Source: Clostridia bacterium
GTDB lineage: Bacteria; Bacillota; Clostridia; Oscillospirales; CAG-272
DNA: 9,417 bases
Reading direction: 5' to 3'
NCBI GenBank assembly: GCA_900754175.1
Contig: CAAEBS010000136.1
Span: forward strand, 1-9,417
The first letter of the stretch is position 1. Each line of letters starts with the position of its first letter. A program made the position numbers and the translations under genes. Below the pieces are notes generated by a model that was given only the letters and a program-made list of their open reading frames with translations, was not told the origin of the DNA and did not search any database. Positions 1 to 7,188 of this stretch are shown here, one piece after another.

Positions 1-42
1 CACTGCTGGGGCAACCATTGCATAATGGTTGCCCCAGCAGTG
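1..42. repeat. Perfect 19-bp palindrome with 4-base loop
   Basis: Arms CACTGCTGGGGCAACCATT (1-19) and its exact reverse complement (24-42) enclose the loop GCAT. The structure could form a very stable hairpin in DNA or RNA. No T-tract follows on the plus strand (next bases gaatagc), so it is not a canonical terminator in that direction; the minus-strand flank lies outside the window. It could be a REP-like or small dispersed palindrome, or the end of a larger repeat, or a terminator of a gene to the left reading leftward. The stem may extend past the window edge. Confidence 0.8.
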
Positions 43-63
43 GAATAGCATAAATCTGCCCTA

Positions 64-267
64 CGTGTCATCCTGAGCGGAGGGCGAAGCCCGGAGTCGA
101 ACCCGTTAGGGCGACCGCAGGTCGGGATCTCCAAACGTCGAGCGCACCGACCCTTGCACTGCACTTCCGCAACGGTAAAACTCTAGGTCAGCATACACCT
201 TACCCCTTGCCCAAAGGTCTTTTGAAAGGGATCCGGGGAAAACTTTTCTCCAGAAAAGTTTCCCCCG
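64..267 (-). repeat. Structured dispersed repeat, left copy (inverted relative to 9127-9328)
   Basis: Read on the minus strand, this stretch matches 9127-9328 on the plus strand. Two blocks of about 40 bp are essentially identical: one runs from GGTGCGCTCGACG to GGTCGCCCT, the other from GGGTTCGACTCC to GGATGACACG. The hairpin end is also conserved, while the middle has diverged. Internal dyads are GGGC-gaa-GCCC (82-92), CGACC-gca-GGTCG (112-124) and the long end hairpin (233-268). No credible protein is encoded. The hairpin end lies about 10 bp beyond the stop codon of the rhamnosidase gene. It is probably a non-coding, MITE-like or REP/BIME-like element of unknown role; copy number cannot be judged from this window. 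Confidence 0.85.
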
Positions 268-268
268 G
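233..268. repeat. Long hairpin at the inner end of the left repeat
   Basis: A near-perfect 17-bp dyad, CCGGGGAAAACTTTTCT against AGAAAAGTTTCCCCCGG with one A-C mismatch, lies just downstream of the rhamnosidase stop codon on the minus strand. No T-tract follows in either direction, so a classical Rho-independent terminator is not supported. It could still protect the mRNA 3' end or act as a weak terminator for the rhamnosidase transcript. The same hairpin, without the mismatch, is found at 9127-9160. Confidence 0.75.
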
Positions 269-277
269 CTTCCCACC

Positions 278-2524
278 TCAATCTCTTGCCTTTTCAATAA
301 AGAGGTAAGTACCGCCCGTCAGCGTGCACGTCGTGCCGCCGGGAAGTTCCACTTCCGCCTCGCAACCGTCGGGGATCGTCAGATCAAACCGGATCTCATC
401 CCCTCTGTAACGCCATGCACTGTTCAGCGTGCCGTATGCCGTCTCGATCGACGCCTCCGCAAAGCCAAGTCTGCGATCGGTGTGCGGCTTTACCGTAACC
501 TTGCTGTACCCGGCACCCTCGTCCAGAACCTTGATACCGAGCGCCGCACCGAAGATCCAGTCAAACACCGCACCGTAGGCGTAGTGGTTGAACGAGTTCA
601 TCGTGGTGGACCAGAAGCTTCCGTCCTCCCGCAGGCTGTTCCAGTGCTCCCACATGGTGGTAGCACCGTGGTTGACCGAGAAGAGCCAAGACGGATTCTT
701 CTCCTGGAACAACAGGTTGTAAGCAATGTCCTGTCTGCCGTTTTCGGTAAGAACGTGAAGAATATACGGCGTTCCCACAAAGCCCGTGGTCATGCGTCCG
801 TCGTTCTGTTCAATCATTTCCACCAGACGGTTGACCAGCTTTTCCCGCTCGCTCTCCTCGTACAGACCAAAGCGCAGGATCAGCACGATTGCCGTCTGGG
901 TTTCGCCCAGTACCGGACGGTTCTTGGACAGCCCGTCGCACTTGGGATACAGCACCGGCAAACCGTCCTTCATAAAGGCACGGCGGAATGCGGAGCGCAC
1001 CTTGGTGTGCATATCCTCAAAGTAAGACACGTCCTCGCCAAGCACCCGTCCCGCACGAATCACAAGCTCGGTGGAATAAGCAAAGAACGCACTGGCGATC
1101 AGGTCGGTCTGGGTTCCGCCCTCGCAGATGTCGTTGTCAAAATCCATTGCCAGCCAGTCGCCGTAATGGATGCCGCCCATCCAGAGGTACTCCTCCTCGC
1201 CGGCGCCGTGCATGAATTCGACCCATTTCTTCATCATGTCAAAATGCGTCCGGAGCATATCCCGGTTGCCGTATGCCAGATAAACCTCCCACGGGCAGAT
1301 AGCGGCGGCGTCGCCCCATGCGGTGGAAATGCGGGTGCGGAGGTGGTTCAGGATCGGAATAATTCCCTCCACCGAGCCGTTCGCTCCCTGGTCCAGCATC
1401 ATATCGCCAAGCCATTTTTTATAGAATTTTTCGGTGTTGTAGTTGATGGAAGCCGTGCGGCAGAACACCTGGGCGTCTCCCGTCCAGCCGAGACGCTCGT
1501 CACGCTGCGGGCAGTCGGTGGGCACGTCCACAAAGTTGCTTCTCTGTCCCCAGAGAATGTTGCTGTACAGCTGATTGATCCGGTTGTCGCCGCAGGCAAA
1601 ATGCCCGGTGCGCTTCATGTCGGAATAAATGGCGACAGACGTAAAGCAACCGAGGTCAACCTCCTCCGTCGGGAACTCATCCAGCCGGATGTAACGGTAA
1701 CCCTGGAAGCAGAAATGCGGCTTGAACACGTCCTCTCCCCCGCTGAGCACGTACTCTATGCGGTTCTTTGCCGAGCGGTAGTTGTCCGTGTAGAAGTTGC
1801 CCTCGCTGTCCAGCACCTCCGCATGGGAAAGCACGATGCGGGAACCTTTTTTGCCCTTGATGCGGATCTCCACATAGCCGGCAAGGTTCTGACCGAAGTC
1901 GATGACACGCTCGCCCTTGGGCGTAACGATCAGCTCCACCGGCGCCACCCGCTCATGCTCCCGCACGTACTCGCCGACCTGCGGGATCGGCTTGGTAGCA
2001 GTGGGCTTTTTTTCGACGGAAGCGTTGCCGACAAGCTTTTCCTCGGCGGTGGCGTCGTAGGTCTCACCGTCATACAGTTCGGAGAAAAGGACCTTTGAAG
2101 TATAGACCTGCCAGGTGTCGTTGGTCAGGTAAACCTCCCGGGTGCCATCGGCGTATTCCAGCACGATTTCCGCCAGCACGCAGATGTGATCGCTGAAATC
2201 TCCCTTGTTGTTACCCGAAAACCCGATTCTGCCGACCGCCCAGCCTTTTCCGGCGCAAAGGTCAATCTTGTTGGAACGCACCTTCATGTAAGGCAGAATA
2301 TCGTACTCCTGATACTGTACCCGCTTGTTATAGCTCGTCCAGCCCGGCGTCATCAGGGCGTCTCCCACCCGCTTGCCGTTTACCAGAAGCTCATATACGC
2401 CCATTGCCGTTGCGTACACGGTCGCCTTGATCGGCAGTTCCTTTGCCTGTACCGTTTTCCGGAAGATCGGCGATACGGTGCCGATGTCCTGCGGCGCATA
2501 AATCCATCTTGCCTGACTTATCAT
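278..2524 (-). CDS. Alpha-L-rhamnosidase, glycoside hydrolase family 78
   Basis: This 748-residue protein should hydrolyse terminal alpha-L-rhamnose from plant glycosides or polysaccharides with inversion of configuration. Domains in order: an N-terminal beta-sandwich of the Bac_rhamnosid_N type (about 30-170, with VYELLVNGKRVGD and MTPGWTSYNKR), a second beta domain (about 200-300, with VIDFGQNLAGYVE and FCFQGYRYIRL), the (alpha/alpha)6 catalytic barrel (about 305-655) and a C-terminal beta domain (about 660-740). The signature DERLGWTGD (342-350) carries the likely general acid E343, and TTMWEHW (622-628) the likely base E626. No signal peptide or membrane segment is seen, so it is probably cytoplasmic. 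I chose ATG at 2524 because AGGAG lies just upstream and the protein then begins MISQARWIYAP, as family members do; an in-frame ATG at 2557 would add 11 residues lacking an RBS. It is divergent from an AraC-family regulator and probably controlled by it. Confidence 0.95.
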   Translation of the reverse strand: MISQARWIYAPQDIGTVSPIFRKTVQAKELPIKATVYATAMGVYELLVNGKRVGDALMTPGWTSYNKRVQYQEYDILPYMKVRSNKIDLCAGKGWAVGRIGFSGNNKGDFSDHICVLAEIVLEYADGTREVYLTNDTWQVYTSKVLFSELYDGETYDATAEEKLVGNASVEKKPTATKPIPQVGEYVREHERVAPVELIVTPKGERVIDFGQNLAGYVEIRIKGKKGSRIVLSHAEVLDSEGNFYTDNYRSAKNRIEYVLSGGEDVFKPHFCFQGYRYIRLDEFPTEEVDLGCFTSVAIYSDMKRTGHFACGDNRINQLYSNILWGQRSNFVDVPTDCPQRDERLGWTGDAQVFCRTASINYNTEKFYKKWLGDMMLDQGANGSVEGIIPILNHLRTRISTAWGDAAAICPWEVYLAYGNRDMLRTHFDMMKKWVEFMHGAGEEEYLWMGGIHYGDWLAMDFDNDICEGGTQTDLIASAFFAYSTELVIRAGRVLGEDVSYFEDMHTKVRSAFRRAFMKDGLPVLYPKCDGLSKNRPVLGETQTAIVLILRFGLYEESEREKLVNRLVEMIEQNDGRMTTGFVGTPYILHVLTENGRQDIAYNLLFQEKNPSWLFSVNHGATTMWEHWNSLREDGSFWSTTMNSFNHYAYGAVFDWIFGAALGIKVLDEGAGYSKVTVKPHTDRRLGFAEASIETAYGTLNSAWRYRGDEIRFDLTIPDGCEAEVELPGGTTCTLTGGTYLFIEKARD

Positions 2525-2545
2525 TCTGTTTCTCCTTTTATTTTC

Positions 2546-2566
2546 TGAAAATTGCAAAAAATTTCA
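2546..2566. promoter_or_regulatory. Possible operator: imperfect dyad in the rhamnosidase leader
   Basis: TGAAAATT and AAATTTCA form an imperfect palindrome across 2546-2566, in the untranslated leader of the rhamnosidase gene just downstream of its predicted start of transcription. A regulator bound here could block transcription. AraC proteins more often use direct repeats and the region is AT-rich, so this may be chance. Confidence 0.25.
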
Positions 2567-2575
2567 CCTTAACGG

Positions 2576-2605
2576 TTGACTTCATTGTACCATGTATGAT
2601 AAAAT
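2576..2605 (+). promoter_or_regulatory. Predicted promoter of the AraC-family regulator gene
   Basis: TTGACT (2576-2581) and TAAAAT (2600-2605) are separated by 18 bp and lie about 55 bp upstream of the ATG. Each box differs from the sigma-A consensus at one position. The site overlaps the opposing promoter of the rhamnosidase gene, so polymerase is unlikely to occupy both at once. An alternative -10, GATAAA with 16-bp spacing, is weaker. Confidence 0.5.
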
Positions 2606-2612
2606 AAATCAA
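2584..2612 (-). promoter_or_regulatory. Predicted promoter of the GH78 rhamnosidase gene
   Basis: On the minus strand, TTGATT (2612-2607) and TACAAT (2589-2584) are separated by exactly 17 bp, and a TGG immediately before the -10 gives an extended -10. The start of transcription would be near 2577, leaving a leader of about 50 bases. The basal boxes are good, which fits control by repression or by competition with the overlapping divergent promoter as well as by activation. Confidence 0.7.
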
Positions 2613-2660
2613 TAGCTTTTTTTCATGTTATTATGGTCTGTTTTAATGTCAGGAGGATTT

Positions 2661-3527
2661 ATGAAAATTCTGAGCTACCGGCAGCTGACCGAGGAAATTC
2701 CCGTAATGGTCACCGAAGCCCGGGATGACAATACCAACGAGCACAAGCATACTTTTTTTGAATTCGTCTACGTGGCGTCCGGCAAGGCGATCCACCGCTT
2801 CGAGCATCAGACGGTTACCATTTCCAAGGGCGATTTTTTTCTGATCAACCTCAACAGCGCCCACGAATACCGGAGCCTCGGCGCCGGCGACGAATTCCGG
2901 ATCATCAACTGTCTGTTTCTCCCGGAATTCATCGACGAAAGCCTGCGGGGCGCCAAAAGCTTTCAGGAGATCATGGACCGGTATCTGGCGAAATACGGCT
3001 ACAACAAGTTATCCGGTCTTGCCACGCAAAAGGTCTTTCACGACGAAAATGGCTTTGCCGGCGCCCTCTCGGAAAACATTCTGAACGAATATCAGTATCA
3101 GCGGGTGGGGTACGCCGACATCATCCGCAATCTTCTGCTTACGCTGATCCTGCTTCTTGTGCGTGGCGGAGCGCCGGAAGGCTCTCTCGCCGATGGCGGA
3201 ACCGTGCGGCAGATCAAGGATTATATCCATAAAAACTATATGAAGCCTCTTCAGCTCTCGGACATCTGCCGGCAAATGAATTTCAGTCTGCCCTATATCA
3301 GTACAAAATTCCGGGAGGAGGTGGGCATGACCTTCCGTGAGTATCTTCTGAAATTCCGGATCGAAAAGGCTTGCCTGCTTCTGCGTGTCTCCGATATGAC
3401 GGTGCAGGAGATCTCCCGCCTGGTAGGCTACACCGACCCTGCGTTTTTCTATAAAAGCTTCCGGCGCACCACCGGCGAAACGCCGGACGAATACCGTCGC
3501 CGCACGTTTGCCGGCTCCGCTTTCTGA
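2661..3527 (+). CDS. AraC-family transcriptional regulator (cupin sensor + AraC HTH)
   Basis: This 288-residue protein is a typical two-domain AraC/XylS regulator. The N-terminal cupin-like sensor (about 20-165) shows HKHTFFEFVYV (28-38), a GDFFLIN turn and the N-x-AHEY motif common in sugar-sensing members. The C-terminal domain (about 186-282) has two helix-turn-helix units: LSDICRQMNFSLPYISTKF with a following MTFREYLLKFRIEKA, then the diagnostic VQEISRLVGYTDPAFFYKSF and TGETPDEYRR. ATG at 2661 was chosen because AGGAGG sits 4 bases before it; the in-frame ATG at 2625 lacks an RBS. The gene is divergent from the GH78 gene and shares its promoter region, so the likely ligand is rhamnose or a rhamnoside and the likely target is that gene. 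Ligand and sign of control are inferred. Confidence 0.93.
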   Translation: MKILSYRQLTEEIPVMVTEARDDNTNEHKHTFFEFVYVASGKAIHRFEHQTVTISKGDFFLINLNSAHEYRSLGAGDEFRIINCLFLPEFIDESLRGAKSFQEIMDRYLAKYGYNKLSGLATQKVFHDENGFAGALSENILNEYQYQRVGYADIIRNLLLTLILLLVRGGAPEGSLADGGTVRQIKDYIHKNYMKPLQLSDICRQMNFSLPYISTKFREEVGMTFREYLLKFRIEKACLLLRVSDMTVQEISRLVGYTDPAFFYKSFRRTTGETPDEYRRRTFAGSAF

Positions 3528-3599
3528 AAGCTTTGCGTCGCCGTGCCGGTTTTTCTGACGGCAAATATACTTTTCAGGGCACTTTTCGGGTCGAAAGAC

Positions 3600-3628
3600 T
3601 TGATAATTTTCCGGTTTTATGCTATACT
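3600..3628 (+). promoter_or_regulatory. Predicted promoter of the plsY operon
   Basis: TTGATA (3600-3605) and TATACT (3623-3628) are 17 bp apart, with a TGC extension just before the -10. This is a strong vegetative-type promoter. Transcription would begin near 3635, giving a leader of about 24 bases before the plsY ATG at 3659. I see no intrinsic terminator between the AraC gene and this promoter, so some read-through from upstream is possible. Confidence 0.8.
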
Positions 3629-3658
3629 GTTATCCGGAATCACAGAAATGGAGGAATT

Positions 3659-4489
3659 ATGAGTTTCACTGAATTTTTTTCCAAAGGTTTTCTCGGACAC
3701 ATCGTGTGGTCGTCCGATGCCGGCGTTGCCGAATCCACCCGTATCATCTGCATGGCGATCGGAATTCTCGTAACGGTGATCGCCGCCTATCTGCTTGGCA
3801 GTCTGAACTTTGCCATTATCATCTCCGGCAAAAAATATAAGCAGGACATCCGCTCCTACGGCAGTAAAAACGCCGGCATGACCAATATGATGCGCACCTA
3901 CGGCAAAAAAGCGGCGGGCATTACCCTGCTCGGCGACGCTCTCAAGGCGGTGGTGTCCGCTCTTGTGGGCTATGCCATGCTCGGTTATTTCGGCGCTTAT
4001 CTTGCGGGGCTGTTCTGCATCATCGGACATATGTTCCCGGTTTATTATCATTTCAAGGGCGGAAAAGGCGTGGTGACCGCCGCCGTTTCGATTTTGATGT
4101 GCAATCCCATCGTCTTTCTGATCCTGTTCGTCCTCTTTGTACTCATCGTACTTGCCACCCGGTACATTTCGGTAGGCTCTATCATGTGTATGCTGCTCTA
4201 CCCCATCGTGCTCGACCGGATCTACAAATGGATGTACGGCGAGCCTTGCGGCTATATCATTTTTGCGGTGCTGATGACCGTTCTTATCGTAGTAAAACAC
4301 TACGAGAACATCGGCAGACTGCTTCATGGAACCGAAAGCAAATTTTCCTTTAAAAAGAGCGTAAAGGCGCCGGAGGATGCACCCGTGGAGGCTGAATTTA
4401 CCGAATCGGATGATGAAAGCGCCGCCGCACCCGAAAAAAGAACAAAGAAAGCCAATCCCTCCCGCCACTACGGAAAGAAGAAAAAATGA
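3659..4489 (+). CDS. plsY: Acyl-phosphate:glycerol-3-phosphate acyltransferase PlsY
   Basis: PlsY is the integral membrane enzyme that moves an acyl group from acyl-phosphate (made by PlsX) to glycerol-3-phosphate, the first acylation in phospholipid synthesis. All three family motifs are present: LLGSLNFA with DIRSYGSKNAGMTN (45-76), KGGKGVVT (133-140) and HYENIGRLLHGTE (214-226). Hydrophobic spans fit the multi-pass topology. The start at ATG 3659 is set by GGAGG 4 bases upstream; an upstream in-frame ATG at 3533 would place the promoter inside the gene. At 276 residues it is longer than the usual length of about 200: there are roughly 25 extra N-terminal residues and a charged C-terminal tail (about 233-276) ending in lysines. 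Residue K70 stands where glycine is usual in the GSGN motif. The stop codon overlaps the next ATG (ATGA), indicating translational coupling. Confidence 0.95.
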   Translation: MSFTEFFSKGFLGHIVWSSDAGVAESTRIICMAIGILVTVIAAYLLGSLNFAIIISGKKYKQDIRSYGSKNAGMTNMMRTYGKKAAGITLLGDALKAVVSALVGYAMLGYFGAYLAGLFCIIGHMFPVYYHFKGGKGVVTAAVSILMCNPIVFLILFVLFVLIVLATRYISVGSIMCMLLYPIVLDRIYKWMYGEPCGYIIFAVLMTVLIVVKHYENIGRLLHGTESKFSFKKSVKAPEDAPVEAEFTESDDESAAAPEKRTKKANPSRHYGKKKK

Positions 4490-5706
4490 CGACGGAAATT
4501 TCTGAAAACATCACCCTCACACAGGACGCTGAAGCGCTTGTCGCCCTGCTGACCGAAGCGGCAAAGGAGGGGATTCTGCGCCGTGCCGTCTTTTCCAAGC
4601 CGCACGACCGCTCGCTCCAGAAAACCGTGCTGACGGTGAAAACCATCGGCGGCAAGGAGGTGTTGCAGGCGGAGACCTTTCACCGGGACAACAAAGCCAC
4701 GCACCGGAATCTCCCCCTCTCCCCCGAGCTTACCGGGATCCTTTCGGCGATGACGCAGGATTTTGACCAGATCAACCTGATCTGTCAGGGCGCCGAATGC
4801 GAATTCCGCCGCTCCGCCTCGGGAAAAACGATCCTGCTCGGCGGCGAAAAATGCCGGCGCTGGATGAATTCCCCGGCGGCAAAGACCGCTCCGAAGATTC
4901 AGATCTCCAACAACCGGGAAAAGCGGCACATCCTCACCGGGGACGAATCCTTTCTCCGGGCGCTCGGCGTGTCCGACGCCGAGGGACGGGTGTATGACAA
5001 AAAGCAGGCGAAGTTCCGCCAGATCAACCGCTTTCTGGAGCTGATCCGGGACGTGGAGGACAAACTGCCGGCGGGTGCGCTCCGCATCTGCGACCTGTGT
5101 TGCGGAAAAAGCTATCTTTCCTTTGCCGTCTACCATTATTTCGCCAACATCCGAGGACGACAGGTGCGCATGACCGGCGTGGACCGCAAACCGGACGTAA
5201 TGGAATACTGTGCGGGCGTCGCCCGGGAAGCCGGATTTTCCGGACTGGAATTTCTCTGCGGCGACATCACGACCTATGAACCGGACGAATTGCCCGCCCT
5301 TGTCATTTCGCTTCACGCCTGCGACATCGCCACCGACCTTGTCCTGCAAAAAGCCGCCGGCTGGCACGCCGACGTCATTCTCTCCACCCCCTGCTGTCAC
5401 CACGAGCTGAACCGGCACATCCACGCCGACGAGCTTTCCTTTATCACCGACTATTCCATGCTGCGCCAGAAGCTCTGCGACGCCGCTACCGACGCTCTCC
5501 GCCTTTGCCGGCTGGAGGCGCAGGGCTATTCCACCGCCGCCCTTGAGCTGATCGACCCGGAGGAAACGCCGAAAAACATCATGCTCCGTGCCGTGCGGCG
5601 CAAAAATTTCGATCCGTCCTCTCCCGAAGCCGAACGGCTGTGGGAGCGTTACCGCAGGGCAAAGGAATTTCTCTGCGGCGAGGAAACGGCGGAATATTTC
5701 TTCTGA
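4486..5706 (+). CDS. Class I SAM-dependent methyltransferase, Methyltransf_32 (METTL25/RRNAD1-like) type
   Basis: This 406-residue protein carries a Rossmann methyltransferase domain in its second half. The SAM-binding motif I is DLCCGKSYLSF (203-213), an acidic residue D233 follows in GVDRKPDV, then SLHACDIATDLVL (275-287), and the unusual STPCCHHEL (300-308), a Cys-Cys-His-His signature of the Methyltransf_32 family that also includes TRMT13- and METTL25-like proteins. The TPKNIMLRA stretch (361-369) is also typical of bacterial members. The first 190 residues show no fold I can name and may bind substrate. No membrane segments are seen. It starts in the ATGA overlap with plsY and is followed after 33 bp by the Mur-ligase-like gene. 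Substrate unknown; RNA is a reasonable guess from the eukaryotic relatives. Confidence 0.82.
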   Translation: MTTEISENITLTQDAEALVALLTEAAKEGILRRAVFSKPHDRSLQKTVLTVKTIGGKEVLQAETFHRDNKATHRNLPLSPELTGILSAMTQDFDQINLICQGAECEFRRSASGKTILLGGEKCRRWMNSPAAKTAPKIQISNNREKRHILTGDESFLRALGVSDAEGRVYDKKQAKFRQINRFLELIRDVEDKLPAGALRICDLCCGKSYLSFAVYHYFANIRGRQVRMTGVDRKPDVMEYCAGVAREAGFSGLEFLCGDITTYEPDELPALVISLHACDIATDLVLQKAAGWHADVILSTPCCHHELNRHIHADELSFITDYSMLRQKLCDAATDALRLCRLEAQGYSTAALELIDPEETPKNIMLRAVRRKNFDPSSPEAERLWERYRRAKEFLCGEETAEYFF

Positions 5707-5739
5707 TCCCTTATCCATTTCATCCGAAGGAGTTCACCT

Positions 5740-7062
5740 ATGACCTATCACAATGCCGTGAAATACATCCGGAACGCCCCGGCAGAGCCGGAAAACCGGA
5801 ACGGCGAGGTCGTGCAGACGCTCTGCCGCTACTTTGGCGACCCGCAGAAAAAGCTGAAATATCTTCGCCTTGCGGGAAGCAACGGCAAGACCGTGTGCGC
5901 CGCCATGCTGACATCGGTCATGAAACAAGCCAATATCACCGTGGGCTGTCTGACGTTGCCCATGCGGGAAGAGGTGCGGGACAATATCCGCATCGCCTCG
6001 CTTCCCCTCTCCATTGAAGAAACGGTCGATTATGCAAGCCGGGTCTGCCGTGCCGTGCAGGAGATCAACCGCTCCCGTGCCGAAGTGCCGGCAAAAACCG
6101 GCGACGCCGGGGAAAGCGGTGAAGGAGAGCCGCAGACCGTGTCTCTCCCCCCGCTTGTTCCCAGCCGCTCCGAGATCCTTCTCGTCATGGCGCTGCTGGC
6201 TTTCCGGGACGCCAATTGCCGCCTTTGCCTGATTGAGAGCGACCACAACGGCACCGATCCCTCCAAATTCCTGCCCGCTCCCTTTGCCGCCGTGATCTGC
6301 GGCACCATTCCGAGCGACGAAAAGCAGGAGATCCAGCGCATCCGCTCCTACATCCGCCGTGGCGTGCAGGAGATCGTCAGCGCCCCGCAGGACCGTGACG
6401 CCTATCAGATCCTCTCGGACACCTGCGCCGCCGTCAACTGCCGTCTGACCGTTCCCTCCCGCTCCGGACTTTCGGTCCGCAAGCTGACCCTGCGTGGAAC
6501 CGATTTTTTCTACCGGGGAAAGGATTATTCGCTCTCCCTGTGCGGAAAATTCCAGATCTTCAACGCCCTCGTGGTGCTGGAAACGCTGGATATGCTGAGC
6601 CGGCACGGCTTTCCGGTCGGTTATGAAGCCGTCTGCCGTGGACTTGCCGGAGTGAGACTGCCGGGAAAATTCGAGGTGCTCTCGGTCATGCCGCTGATTA
6701 TTGCCGACAGCACGCACACGCCGGTCGCCATCCGCACCGTATGCGACTCCATGGCAGACTTCCGGGAGATCACCGGCAACAAGATCCGGCTTTTTCTGCC
6801 CGCCGGCGACCTGATCGGACATTACTGCCAGGTGCTTGCCGCCCTCGGCTATGAGATCGTGCAGATCACCGTGCTCTGCGGAAAAGAGGACACGCCGACG
6901 CTCGACGGGATCGACTGCCCCGTGAAGATCTATACCTCCCGCAAGGAGGCGATCCGCCAGACGCTTGCGGCGCTGGAAAAAGACACATTTCTTCTGATCT
7001 CCGGCACCCACGCTTTCACCGATTCGGTGCGCTACGACCTGCTCGGCGCCCTCGGCTTCTGA
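5740..7062 (+). CDS. Divergent FolC / Mur-ligase superfamily protein
   Basis: This 440-residue protein resembles folylpolyglutamate synthase/dihydrofolate synthase, which joins glutamate to folates using ATP. The P-loop is AGSNGKT (45-51). LIESDHNGTDPSKF (164-177) aligns with the FolC metal-binding LEVGLGGRLDATN region and keeps the Glu (E166) but little else. LCGKFQIFNALVVLETL (267-283) matches the FolC L-G-x-HQ-x-x-NA motif with Phe in place of His. RLPGKFEVL (306-314) matches PGR-x-E with Lys for Arg. ADSTHTP (322-328) matches the DGAHNP motif, keeping Asp, His and Pro. A hydrophilic insert (about 113-140) precedes the central domain. The RBS AAGGAG lies 7 bases before ATG 5740. It is the last gene of the plsY operon. 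The fold assignment is firm; the substrate is not, and it could be a non-folate amide ligase. Confidence 0.75.
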   Translation: MTYHNAVKYIRNAPAEPENRNGEVVQTLCRYFGDPQKKLKYLRLAGSNGKTVCAAMLTSVMKQANITVGCLTLPMREEVRDNIRIASLPLSIEETVDYASRVCRAVQEINRSRAEVPAKTGDAGESGEGEPQTVSLPPLVPSRSEILLVMALLAFRDANCRLCLIESDHNGTDPSKFLPAPFAAVICGTIPSDEKQEIQRIRSYIRRGVQEIVSAPQDRDAYQILSDTCAAVNCRLTVPSRSGLSVRKLTLRGTDFFYRGKDYSLSLCGKFQIFNALVVLETLDMLSRHGFPVGYEAVCRGLAGVRLPGKFEVLSVMPLIIADSTHTPVAIRTVCDSMADFREITGNKIRLFLPAGDLIGHYCQVLAALGYEIVQITVLCGKEDTPTLDGIDCPVKIYTSRKEAIRQTLAALEKDTFLLISGTHAFTDSVRYDLLGALGF

Positions 7063-7083
7063 CGTCGGAATACGTCAGATGTC

Positions 7084-7120
7084 AAAAAAATTCATGCCCT
7101 CCGGGGCATTTTTTTATTTT
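7084..7120 (+). terminator. Rho-independent terminator of the plsY operon
   Basis: ATGCCC (7094-7099), loop TCCG and GGGCAT (7104-7109) are followed by seven T (7109-7115) and more T after one A. A run of A precedes the stem and can pair with the T-tract, so the structure could also end transcripts from the minus strand. A separate 8-bp hairpin, TCTGACGT and ACGTCAGA (7058-7079), overlaps the stop codon of the upstream gene. Confidence 0.9.
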
Positions 7121-7188
7121 CAGAAAGCAAAAAGACCCGCAATTTCAAAAAAAAATACAATTTTCCGACAGAAATTTGTGAATAACTG

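Noticed and set aside
106..297. Small open frames inside the two dispersed repeats (also 9110-9346)
   Set aside because: They differ between the two copies apart from the DNA-conserved blocks, lack RBS and span hairpins; DNA or RNA structure explains the conservation better.
482..2098. 538-codon open frame on the plus strand across the rhamnosidase gene
   Set aside because: It is antisense to a clear GH78 enzyme, has low-complexity His/Val/Arg-rich composition and no recognisable domain. GC-rich codon bias creates such shadows.
3528..3599. Terminator after the AraC gene
   Set aside because: TGCCG/CGGCA with a 10-base loop is the best stem found and is not followed by a T-tract.
4468..7011. 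Long minus-strand frames opposite the methyltransferase and FolC-like genes, and a shorter one opposite plsY
   Set aside because: They are antisense to genes with clear motifs, RBS and operon structure, and have no domain signals of their own.
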